From NCBI GenBank assembly GCA_002373855.1, contig DFKO01000219.1:1-8783 (forward strand): DNA of 8,783 nt, in the 5' to 3' direction. Below, one piece after another: positions 1-6,390 of the stretch (the stretch's first letter is position 1; every line of letters begins with the position of its first letter). Made by a program: the position numbers and the translations under genes. The stretch comes from Lachnospiraceae bacterium UBA3643. GTDB lineage: Bacteria > Bacillota > Clostridia > Lachnospirales > Lachnospiraceae. The notes under the pieces are model-generated. The model ran no database searches. It saw nothing but the letters and a program-made list of their open reading frames with translations, and had not been told where the DNA came from.

Positions 1-190
1 CCCTGTCGACAAAATGTTCTTTATTGATCTCCATCCTGTCGATCATCTTTAGTATCAGGCTATCATCAAGGGTAATAAGGGCATATAAAAGATGAACCTC
101 TGTCAGCTCCTGATTGCCGTATTCATATGCAATTTTCTCACAGTTATTAAGTGCGAGTGTAGAATTCTGAGTAAACTTTGCTATATTCAT
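1..190 (-). CDS. clpB: ClpB disaggregase, N-terminal part only (cut by window edge)
   Basis: ClpB is the cytoplasmic Hsp100 AAA+ chaperone that pulls proteins out of aggregates together with DnaK. Only the first 63 codons are present; the gene runs off position 1. The translation starts MNIAKFTQNSTLALNNCEKI and continues through AYEYGNQELTEVHLLYALIT, which is the Clp N-domain pattern (M-N-x-x-K-F-T-x-x, then E-Y-G-N-Q-E, then HLLYAL). The ATG at 188-190 was chosen because AAAGGAGG lies eight bases upstream. An in-frame ATG at 194-196 is only two bases from that ribosome binding site and is less likely. The gene is preceded by a CIRCE operator and a sigma-A-type promoter, so it is expected to be heat-induced through HrcA. 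ClpB rather than ClpC or ClpA is favoured by the N-terminal match and the CIRCE control, but the ATPase domains are not visible here. Confidence 0.93.
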   Translation of the reverse strand, partial: MNIAKFTQNSTLALNNCEKIAYEYGNQELTEVHLLYALITLDDSLILKMIDRMEINKEHFVDR

Positions 191-225
191 AATCATTTCC
201 TCCTTTCACGGATTCCTATGATTTT

Positions 226-254
226 GTTATAACACCAAAATTAGCACTCGTCAA
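226..254 (-). promoter_or_regulatory. sigma-A promoter of clpB
   Basis: Read on the minus strand, TTGACG (249-254) is followed after exactly 17 bp by TATAAC (226-231), close to the sigma-A consensus. Transcription would start near 219-220, about 30 bases before the clpB ATG, with the ribosome binding site in between. The -35 box lies mostly inside the CIRCE spacer, so HrcA and RNA polymerase should compete directly. Confidence 0.82.
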
Positions 255-267
255 GGGCGAGTGCTAA
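241..267. promoter_or_regulatory. CIRCE operator (HrcA binding site)
   Basis: The site is a perfect match to the CIRCE consensus: TTAGCACTC at 241-249, a 9-base spacer at 250-258, and GAGTGCTAA at 259-267. CIRCE is the established operator of the heat-shock repressor HrcA, normally found ahead of groESL and the hrcA-grpE-dnaK operon and, in a number of Firmicutes, ahead of clp genes. Here it covers the clpB -35 region. The arms could also form a 9-bp stem in RNA, followed on the minus-strand transcript by four U residues. Confidence 0.97.
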
Positions 268-294
268 CAATTTTCATAATATCCTTTATGCTAT

Positions 295-597
295 TTATTC
301 TTCTTCCACATGTTCAAGACCCTGACCGATTATGGACCTGACATGATCATCGGCAAGGGAATAGAATATCGTCTTGCCATCCCGTCTGTTTTTAATCAGT
401 CTGCTCTGCTTTAATATCTTGAGCTGATGGGATATGGCCGACTGAGTCATATTCAGTTTTACTGCAATATCCCCGACACACAGTTCCTCGTCAAAAAGCG
501 CATACAGTATCCTTATCCTTGTGGAGTCGCCAAAAACCTTAAAAAGTTCTGCCAGATCTATCAGTGATTCTTCACTGATTACTTTTTTAGATTTCAT
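295..597 (-). CDS. ArsR/SmtB-family zinc-responsive repressor
   Basis: This is a 100-aa winged-helix metal sensor of the SmtB/CzrA type. It is expected to bind the upstream inverted repeat as a dimer and leave DNA when it binds metal. The core helix-turn-helix lies around residues 42-70, with SAISHQLKIL as the recognition helix. The helix-3 motif is ELCVGD (C40), as in SmtB; it lacks the second Cys of the CadC CVCD type. At the C terminus D83, H85, H96 and E99 have the spacing of the SmtB alpha-5 zinc ligands (D104, H106, H117, E120), so zinc or cobalt sensing is more likely than a pure Cd/Pb site. The start at 597 is chosen because GGGAG lies seven bases upstream and the ATG overlaps the ATPase stop as ATGA. 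A longer in-frame reading from 678 would lie inside the ATPase gene and has no support. Confidence 0.93.
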   Translation of the reverse strand: MKSKKVISEESLIDLAELFKVFGDSTRIRILYALFDEELCVGDIAVKLNMTQSAISHQLKILKQSRLIKNRRDGKTIFYSLADDHVRSIIGQGLEHVEEE

Positions 598-2504
598 TTC
601 TTTACTCCCTTCAGTGCTCTGATTGCATTTAATACTGCTATGACCATAACTCCGACATCCGCAAATATCGCCATCCACATATTAGCGATTCCTACAGCTC
701 CAAGGAGCAGGCATATACCTTTAATACCAAGAGCAAAATAAATATTCTCATAAACGATCCTGAGACATTTTCTTGATATCTCAATAGCCCTTGCAACCTT
801 TCTCGGGTCATCATCCATGATGACGACATCGGCTGCTTCTATGGCTGCATCACTTCCCAGAGACCCCATAGCTATACCTATATCTGCCCGGCGCAGAACC
901 GGCGCATCATTAATGCCGTCACCTACAAATGCCAGCTTGTCTTTCTCGTTTTTCTCAGAGAGCAGTTTCTCAACCAGATCAACCTTGTCTCCCGGTAACA
1001 GTCCTGCATGAACCTCATCAATATGGAGCCTGTCAGCCACAGCTACGGCCACTTCCTCAGAATCTCCGGTAAGCATGACTGTCTTTCTGACTCCTGCTTT
1101 CTTTAGCATGGATGAGAGATTGTCTATACCATCCTTAATCCTGTCGGATATGACGATATGGCCTGCATATTTTCCGTCCAGTGAGATATGAGCTGTTGTA
1201 CCCTCTCCTCTGCACTCTGGACACGGCTCGTAAGAAACGCCGCATTTATTCATCAGTTTTTCGTTACCCACAGCAACATTCATTCCACTGTACGACGATG
1301 TGATACCGTATCCGCCCAGCTCCTCTATGTCAGAAACCTTTTTGTCATCAATATCTTTTCCGTATGCCGATATGATGCTCTTTGCGATCGGATGTGATGA
1401 TTTGCATTCTGTATGAGCCGCGATCTTCAGCAGTTCATCATTATCCATTACAGCCTGGTGTATGCCCGTCACTTCAAATACACCTTTTGTGAGTGTACCG
1501 GTCTTATCAAATACCAGATATTTTACAGAAGCCATAGCTTCAAGGTAATTTGAACCCTTTACCAGGATACCCTCACGGCTCGCTCCGCCAATACCTGCAA
1601 AGAAAGTAAGGGGTATACTGATCACCAGTGCGCACGGGCAGCTGATTACCAGAAATGTAAGGGCTCTGTATATCCACTTTGTCCACATCGGACTCTGATC
1701 AAGCAGCAAAAGTACTATCGGCGGGATAAATGCCAGTGCCAGGGCTCCATAACAAACTGCCGGAGTATATACTCTCGAAAACTTACTGATAAAGTTTTCG
1801 GATTTTGATTTCTTGGAACTTGAATTTTCAACGAGTTCAAGGATCTTTGATACGGTCGACTCGCCAAAATCTTTTGTAGTCTCTATTCTGACTACTCCGG
1901 ATAGGCTGACGCATCCGCTGATAATATCATCGCCGGGATTCACTGTCCTTGGCACACTCTCTCCTGTTAAAGCAGCTGTATCAAGAGTAGTTTTTCCTTC
2001 TACCACTTTGCCGTCTATCGGTACCTTTTCGCCGGGATTAACCTCTATGATCTCCCCTTTGGATACCTCCGACGGGTCGACTCTGACAGGTACGCCATCC
2101 CTGATTACATTTGCATAATCAGGTCTGATATCCATCAGCTCACTGATATTTTTTCTGCTCTTTCTGACTGCATATGTCTGGAAAAACTCTCCTACCTGAT
2201 AAAAGAGCATGACGGCTACAGCCTCTGTATAATCGCCGCTTGCTGTAAGCAGGGCCAGGGCAATGGCACCTATGGTTGCAACTGCCATCAGAAAACATTC
2301 ATCAAATACCTGCCTGTTTATAATGCCCTTAAATGCCTTTTTTAAAATATCATGACCTATTATAAAGTAAGGTATCATGTAAAGGATAAACCAGACAGGT
2401 TCTTTTATCGACTCACCCAGAAATTTCTTTAGAAAATACAGTGCGATCATGATAATAAATGTTATGATGATCCGCATCAGCATTCTCTTTTGCTTTTTAT
2501 TCAT
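594..2504 (-). CDS. cadA: P1B-2 type Zn/Cd/Pb-exporting ATPase (CadA/ZntA-like)
   Basis: This 636-aa inner-membrane pump exports divalent soft metals using ATP. Visible motifs are TGES (180-183) of the actuator domain, CPC (289-291) in the transport helix, the phosphorylated DKTGT (333-337), the P1B signature HP (371-372) and GDGINDAP (528-535). K595 in TM7 and D616 in TM8 (A-D-V-G-V, then N626) match the residues that give ZntA its Zn/Cd preference. Membrane helices fall near 9-28, 34-50, 68-112 (two), 246-268, 278-304 and 584-630 (two). Unlike most CadA/ZntA proteins it has no N-terminal HMA domain; the preceding gene supplies one as a separate protein. The nucleotide-binding domain carries an unusual Cys-rich stretch (C421, C428, C431). 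The ribosome binding site is moderate (GAGAG six bases before the ATG). Its stop overlaps the start of the repressor gene. The exact metal is inferred; cadA is used as a family name. Confidence 0.95.
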   Translation of the reverse strand: MNKKQKRMLMRIIITFIIMIALYFLKKFLGESIKEPVWFILYMIPYFIIGHDILKKAFKGIINRQVFDECFLMAVATIGAIALALLTASGDYTEAVAVMLFYQVGEFFQTYAVRKSRKNISELMDIRPDYANVIRDGVPVRVDPSEVSKGEIIEVNPGEKVPIDGKVVEGKTTLDTAALTGESVPRTVNPGDDIISGCVSLSGVVRIETTKDFGESTVSKILELVENSSSKKSKSENFISKFSRVYTPAVCYGALALAFIPPIVLLLLDQSPMWTKWIYRALTFLVISCPCALVISIPLTFFAGIGGASREGILVKGSNYLEAMASVKYLVFDKTGTLTKGVFEVTGIHQAVMDNDELLKIAAHTECKSSHPIAKSIISAYGKDIDDKKVSDIEELGGYGITSSYSGMNVAVGNEKLMNKCGVSYEPCPECRGEGTTAHISLDGKYAGHIVISDRIKDGIDNLSSMLKKAGVRKTVMLTGDSEEVAVAVADRLHIDEVHAGLLPGDKVDLVEKLLSEKNEKDKLAFVGDGINDAPVLRRADIGIAMGSLGSDAAIEAADVVIMDDDPRKVARAIEISRKCLRIVYENIYFALGIKGICLLLGAVGIANMWMAIFADVGVMVIAVLNAIRALKGVKK

Positions 2505-2542
2505 GTAATACTCTCTTTTCCAAATAATGAACTAAATAAGAC

Positions 2543-2761
2543 TTATAAATATATCTCGCAGTCATCCTCTACCTTTTTACAGTTCTTAAGGACCTCCTTC
2601 ATGACTGCTTTCTCATCTGCACCTTCTTCAAAATCAACTATCATCTTAAGTGCCATAAAGTTGACTACTGCATTTGCCACACCCTTTGTATTCTTTGCAG
2701 CTTCTTCCATCTTGTTTGCACAGTTTGCGCAGTCTACTTCAATCTCATAAGTTTTCTTCAT
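2543..2761 (-). CDS. free-standing HMA heavy-metal-binding protein
   Basis: This is a 72-aa ferredoxin-like HMA domain, probably cytoplasmic, likely to bind zinc or cadmium and pass it to, or regulate, the ATPase encoded 38 bases downstream. The ligand motif is D-C-A-N-C (D10, C11, C14); an Asp before CxxC is typical of Zn/Cd/Pb-type HMA domains, whereas copper chaperones usually have MxCxxC. Two further cysteines (C61, C68) sit near the C terminus in CKKVEDDCEI. The start at 2759-2761 is set by GGAGG nine bases upstream. A longer in-frame reading beginning near 2857 would run through the promoter and operator and has no ribosome binding site, so it is rejected. It is the first gene of the metal operon. 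It could be annotated as a CopZ-like chaperone, but copper is unlikely given the motif and the neighbours. Confidence 0.92.
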   Translation of the reverse strand: MKKTYEIEVDCANCANKMEEAAKNTKGVANAVVNFMALKMIVDFEEGADEKAVMKEVLKNCKKVEDDCEIYL

Positions 2762-2770
2762 TAATTTTTT

Positions 2771-2775
2771 CCTCC
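2771..2775 (-). promoter_or_regulatory. ribosome binding site fixing the HMA gene start
   Basis: On the minus strand this reads GGAGG, nine bases before the ATG at 2761. It is the only strong Shine-Dalgarno sequence in the leader. It shows that translation starts at MKKTYE and not at the upstream in-frame Met codons. Confidence 0.85.
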
Positions 2776-2795
2776 AGAAATAATTGTTTGTTTTT

Positions 2796-2819
2796 ACATA
2801 TGAATATTCATTCATATGT
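2796..2819. promoter_or_regulatory. ArsR/SmtB-type operator of the zinc-efflux operon
   Basis: The site is a perfect 10-bp inverted repeat, ACATATGAAT (2796-2805) and ATTCATATGT (2810-2819), around a 4-base spacer. The ATATGAA...TTCATAT core resembles known ArsR/SmtB/CzrA operators. It lies just downstream of the -10 box, at or right after the expected transcription start, where a bound repressor would block initiation or clearance. The repressor is probably the last gene of the same operon, giving autoregulation. Confidence 0.85.
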
Positions 2820-2828
2820 TCATTTATG

Positions 2829-2857
2829 ATAATATACTCCTTGCATGAATATGTCAA
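2829..2857 (-). promoter_or_regulatory. sigma-A promoter of the zinc-efflux operon
   Basis: The minus strand has a perfect -35 TTGACA (2852-2857), a 17-bp spacer and a -10 TATTAT (2829-2834). The start of transcription would be near 2822, immediately before the operator. Such a strong promoter needs tight repression, which fits the adjacent inverted repeat. The spacer contains TATTCATG, a possible partial second operator half-site. Confidence 0.88.
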
Positions 2858-2876
2858 TATTTTTTTCTGTGATCAT

Positions 2877-2937
2877 AAAAAAAGTGGATTACCACGCTAA
2901 GCGCCTGCTCCGCTGCGCAATGCGTGGTAACCCACTT
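2877..2937 (-). terminator. intrinsic terminator of the envelope operon
   Basis: A 16-bp stem is formed by 2882-2897 and 2922-2937. The 24-base loop can itself pair GCGC (2901-2904) with GCGC (2915-2918). On the minus-strand transcript the stem is followed by a run of seven U (2877-2883, the last two within the stem). One position, 2888 opposite 2931, is a G-U wobble in the minus-strand RNA but an A-C mismatch in plus-strand RNA, so the hairpin fits minus-strand transcripts better. It begins 25 bases after the stop of the membrane protein gene and insulates the metal operon promoter. Confidence 0.93.
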
Positions 2938-2962
2938 CTTTATTTATGCAAAATTAAAATAA

Positions 2963-4882
2963 TTACATATCTCCTGCAACCCGGTGTATCTCAATTCTGT
3001 CTATACGTATCGTTCCCACAGTCTCGTTTGATATCTTGAGTTCACAGAAGTGTTCGTTTATTTTAGGTTCTATCGTAAATATTATTTTATTATTGTCTCT
3101 GTATTCATATGAAGCATCTATTACTTTCTCTCCGAGTTCCGAGGTTGCAACAATATTTATACCATCAAGGCTCTCTCCCTCTATGACTGCCTCATATGTT
3201 CCGGCATACCATGTCATGACAGGTCCGCTTGTCGCTCCCTTATCATACAGATACCATGAACCGTTCTTTGCCTCACCGTTTACAAACCATGAGTCGACTT
3301 TTAAGTTGTACTGATAATCACTGAGCTCACAGAGCATCACTTCCGCGTCATCAAAACCATATACTACATAATTGCCTGTCTCTATTAACGGTTTTGTATC
3401 GGTCAGGTATCTTAAGAGAGGACATACTGCCGTCTCATCTCTGGAAAACAACAGGAATACTTTTCCCTCCGGCCTCTCGGTAAAATGATCTGCTTTCTGG
3501 AGCCAGGGGAACAAAGACTCTACATCGATTATTTCAGATATAACCGTGTCACATGCATACATCTCGATCTCACCGTTTGACAGTTCTGTACAAATATTGC
3601 CATTCCAGTATGATGCATATCCTGTCGTATAATCGCTCTTTGCCAGTTCCCTGACAACCTTTTTAAGCTCAGACGTCCTGTCTATGGATGCATAATCTTT
3701 ATAGTTAAATATACACACACCTAAAGTTATCACCATAAGCAGCATCGGAAACAGATTTAAAAAGCGTCCCTTTTCCTCAAGTCTGCACATCAGAAAACCG
3801 ATACAGAGGAGTCCGCATATTATGATCGGCAGATAGTATCTGTCCTCATAAAGCATGTCCGTAAACAGATACAGCAATATATATATAATCGTTGCACCTA
3901 TGAGATAACCACCAATCAGTTTCTCATCGATATTGCGTCTCTCTTTTTTCCAGAAAACGAAATACACGGCAAAGCCGACAATGATCAGGAAACATACGCC
4001 GTTTCGCACCAGATCAAAAGTCATCACGTCGCTTTCTCTGTATCCGAAACATCTCATGATACCTGATATGATCGTCTCAAATCTTGCAAAAGAAAAAGAT
4101 GTAAATTTTAACTCGCCCCACATACTGAACGAATATATTTTAGAGAGGATAATGTTATTAATGGCAAGTCCAAGCATTGCTCCTGCCAGGGCAATATATG
4201 CACCAAGGTATTTATCATAATCCTCCTGGCGTCCTCTCCAGTATCCTCTGACATGAAGTCCCATCATGACAAGTCCAAGTGGCAGATATGTGACGATGAT
4301 CTGTCTGGGGCCTCCCATTCCCGCAAGAGCCGCCAGGGCAAAGAGTCCCATCATCATGCTTATCTTAAATCTCTTATCTTCTGTCTTTGCTATATGGAGC
4401 ACCATTGCCATTGATACAAATGAAATAATGATATGGGGAATATAATAAAGTCCGTACAGCACAAACTCCATATAACTGCCGGAAATCGGCATAAATAAAA
4501 ATCCGGCCATAAAAGCATAATATTTTTTAAGTCCGGCCTGAACACAAAGGTAATAAAATGCTAGTGCAAGTAAAATATAAAGTGTAATACCTGACAGTAT
4601 CCTTGCTACATGATAACTGCCCGATATGGCAAGGAAAAGTTCATATATTAACTGGTTATTAAGAAGTCTTAACTCGGTTGAATAATTCCAGTTTTTTGAT
4701 AATATAATGTTTCTGCTCTTGGCAAGCACATCTGCCAGCACCATCTCGCTGGACATATCTGAATCAAGGAGATAATCAATCCTCGCTACATAAAAAATAA
4801 CAAGAGCAAGGAATGACAGGGCCAGCCACGCCCATCCGAGATATTTTTTCCAGTTGTTTTTAAGATCAATTTTTAATGACAT
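2963..4882 (-). CDS. GT-C-like polytopic membrane protein with extracytoplasmic C-terminal domain
   Basis: This is a 639-aa membrane protein of no family I can name with certainty. A helix near 14-32 is followed by an external loop with D40-S-D42, the acidic motif position expected in GT-C glycosyltransferases, then N64-W-N-Y-S-T-E. About nine further helices follow (near 92-114, 122-140, 145-165, 175-210, 225-250, 292-311, 322-340, 348-366, 374-392). An E-D-R-Y-Y-L-P motif (346-352) precedes the penultimate one, also seen in GT-C-like proteins. The remainder (about 395-639) should be outside the cell and includes a beta-rich region near 545-635. The likely role, by inference, is transfer of a sugar from a lipid carrier onto a wall or membrane polymer. 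It starts 4 bases after the carboxypeptidase stop, with AGAGGA eight bases before the ATG, and is the last gene before the terminator. A flippase-like or orphan membrane protein is an alternative. Confidence 0.8.
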   Translation of the reverse strand: MSLKIDLKNNWKKYLGWAWLALSFLALVIFYVARIDYLLDSDMSSEMVLADVLAKSRNIILSKNWNYSTELRLLNNQLIYELFLAISGSYHVARILSGITLYILLALAFYYLCVQAGLKKYYAFMAGFLFMPISGSYMEFVLYGLYYIPHIIISFVSMAMVLHIAKTEDKRFKISMMMGLFALAALAGMGGPRQIIVTYLPLGLVMMGLHVRGYWRGRQEDYDKYLGAYIALAGAMLGLAINNIILSKIYSFSMWGELKFTSFSFARFETIISGIMRCFGYRESDVMTFDLVRNGVCFLIIVGFAVYFVFWKKERRNIDEKLIGGYLIGATIIYILLYLFTDMLYEDRYYLPIIICGLLCIGFLMCRLEEKGRFLNLFPMLLMVITLGVCIFNYKDYASIDRTSELKKVVRELAKSDYTTGYASYWNGNICTELSNGEIEMYACDTVISEIIDVESLFPWLQKADHFTERPEGKVFLLFSRDETAVCPLLRYLTDTKPLIETGNYVVYGFDDAEVMLCELSDYQYNLKVDSWFVNGEAKNGSWYLYDKGATSGPVMTWYAGTYEAVIEGESLDGINIVATSELGEKVIDASYEYRDNNKIIFTIEPKINEHFCELKISNETVGTIRIDRIEIHRVAGDM

Positions 4883-4886
4883 TTAC

Positions 4887-6386
4887 CTATTCCTCTGTCT
4901 TTTCATGTTTTTCTCTTGCTGTGTTTACGATTAGGGAGCACAGACCCTCTGCCGTAACCGGAATATCACCGGGGACATCCGTATCATGATGAGACGGCGT
5001 CTCTCCAAGCACATACTGGATACCGTATGTCAGGAGTACCTGGGATACGGTGATACGGTATATCTGATTTTCTGCCCCCAGTTCAACTGCAATTATTATA
5101 TGATCCGTTCCGTCCACGTTAACCGTCGCGGCAGATACCAGGCAAGCACCTGCCTTGTTTGTCGTACCGGTTTTTAAACCGATACATTCCGGCATATTAT
5201 AGAGAAGTGAGTTTGTATTGGCTACCCATGCTCCTACAGACGACAGTGTCGTACTTTTAAGCGTCGTAATATCCGTGATCTGGGGATATCTGTTTATTAT
5301 GTAACTGCAGAGTTTAAACATATCCTCGCATGTCATATGATTCTGTTTTTTTGATGTAATCATATCCTCACTGTAGACCGGCAGACCGTTACAATTGTAA
5401 AATACGGTTTCATCCGACAGTCCTATGGTTGCGGCTGTGGTATTCATCATATCCACAAACAGCTGCTCCGTACCGGCCACATGCTCGGCAAGTACGAGGG
5501 CACATTCATTGCTCGATGCAATCATCATGCCGCAGAGCATATCACGGATATTGGTAACCGTTCCGGCCGTAAGGGCCACTACCCCGTCACTAGTCCCGGA
5601 GAGCCACTCTGCTTTCTCAGAGATCACGATACTGTCATCCATTGATATGCTACCCTTTGAGACAGCATCCATTACGACCAGATAAGTCATGAGTTTTGTG
5701 GTACTGGCTATAGGCAGGGACTTATCTCCCTCATATTCATAGAGTATATCTCCCGTCGTGGCATCTCCCACAAGAGCCCCTGATGATAAGGAGAAATATT
5801 CATTTTTATCAAGTCTGTCTATGTCTATCACATAATCAGATTTTGTATCGGCAAACAGAGCATCTCCTCTGTACCACATATCTGTATCAAAGATGAGTGC
5901 AAAATCTGTCGTAGAGATAAATGCATCATACACGCCGCCTACAGAGCCTATTAAAGAAAAGTATTTCACTTCTCTGCCGTCAATCTTTATAGAATTGATC
6001 TTAAGGGTGTATGACAAACCATACACCTCATCAACCGCAGCCTGATCAAAGGGATCATTGCCGATGCCGGGAGACTGGTAATCTGTACCTGTCGTGATCA
6101 CAATACTGTCCGATGCAACAGATACATCAAATGCCTTGTCCGTCCCCGCAAAAGCATTGGCCATATCCCTTAATGATAAATATGTATTGTTATCATAATA
6201 CGGGCAGACAGCCTTTACATTATATATATCTGTGTCATTTACAGTGAGAGTGATATTTTCTGCCATGCACTTGTCACCGTCTGCCATAACGGATACGGGC
6301 CATATCATCACAGCCGCAATTACCACGGTCATAATGAGACACATCATCTTTATTTTTATGTCAAAAATATTTTTTGCACTCTTCAT
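4887..6386 (-). CDS. serine-type D-Ala-D-Ala carboxypeptidase (peptidase S11, DacA/PBP5-like) with N-terminal stalk domain
   Basis: The enzyme removes the terminal D-Ala from peptidoglycan pentapeptides and so limits cross-linking. It has 499 residues. A signal peptide (about 1-35, ending VMA before DGD) indicates export. Residues about 44-182 resemble the copper-amine-oxidase N-terminal-like stalk domain (YLSLRDMANAF; later DAFISTTDFALIF), which is usually a non-catalytic wall-associated module. The S11 domain covers about 198-460 with all three catalytic motifs: S228-T-T-K231, S291-S-N293 and K405-T-G407. I see no clear C-terminal amphipathic membrane anchor like that of PBP5. There is no good Shine-Dalgarno sequence; the start lies 4 bases after the lipoprotein stop, so translation is probably coupled. 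Internal Met codons at 14, 15 and 19 would lose the basic n-region of the signal peptide. Confidence 0.94.
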   Translation of the reverse strand: MKSAKNIFDIKIKMMCLIMTVVIAAVMIWPVSVMADGDKCMAENITLTVNDTDIYNVKAVCPYYDNNTYLSLRDMANAFAGTDKAFDVSVASDSIVITTGTDYQSPGIGNDPFDQAAVDEVYGLSYTLKINSIKIDGREVKYFSLIGSVGGVYDAFISTTDFALIFDTDMWYRGDALFADTKSDYVIDIDRLDKNEYFSLSSGALVGDATTGDILYEYEGDKSLPIASTTKLMTYLVVMDAVSKGSISMDDSIVISEKAEWLSGTSDGVVALTAGTVTNIRDMLCGMMIASSNECALVLAEHVAGTEQLFVDMMNTTAATIGLSDETVFYNCNGLPVYSEDMITSKKQNHMTCEDMFKLCSYIINRYPQITDITTLKSTTLSSVGAWVANTNSLLYNMPECIGLKTGTTNKAGACLVSAATVNVDGTDHIIIAVELGAENQIYRITVSQVLLTYGIQYVLGETPSHHDTDVPGDIPVTAEGLCSLIVNTAREKHEKTEE

Positions 6387-6390
6387 ACAC

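Noticed and set aside
251..277. Nine-codon reading frame on the minus strand (MKIVSTRP) with AGGA upstream
   Set aside because: Too short to support as a gene, runs into the CIRCE element, and can arise by chance.
560..579. 8-bp inverted repeat with a 4-base loop near the start of the repressor gene
   Set aside because: Low GC, inside coding sequence, no U-run; more likely chance than a terminator or operator.
598..678. N-terminal extension of the ArsR-type repressor to 678
   Set aside because: It would lie entirely within the ATPase gene in another frame. The ATG at 597 has a good GGGAG site and the usual ATGA overlap, and gives the normal family length.
817..2118. Several plus-strand open frames opposite the ATPase gene
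   Set aside because: Low-complexity, Ser/Thr-rich shadows of the real gene with no domain, no ribosome binding site and no promoter.
2762..2857. N-terminal extension of the HMA protein to a start near 2857
   Set aside because: The extension would be encoded by the -35/-10 promoter and operator, has no ribosome binding site, and adds an unlikely 32-residue leader; GGAGG points to the start at 2761.
2884..2945. Bidirectional terminator function on the plus strand
   Set aside because: Plus-strand RNA has an A-C mismatch in the stem and only an interrupted U-rich tail, and no plus-strand gene precedes it.
2845..3039. Plus-strand 64-aa reading frame across the terminator
   Set aside because: It runs through the terminator hairpin and the end of the membrane protein gene and has no coding signature.
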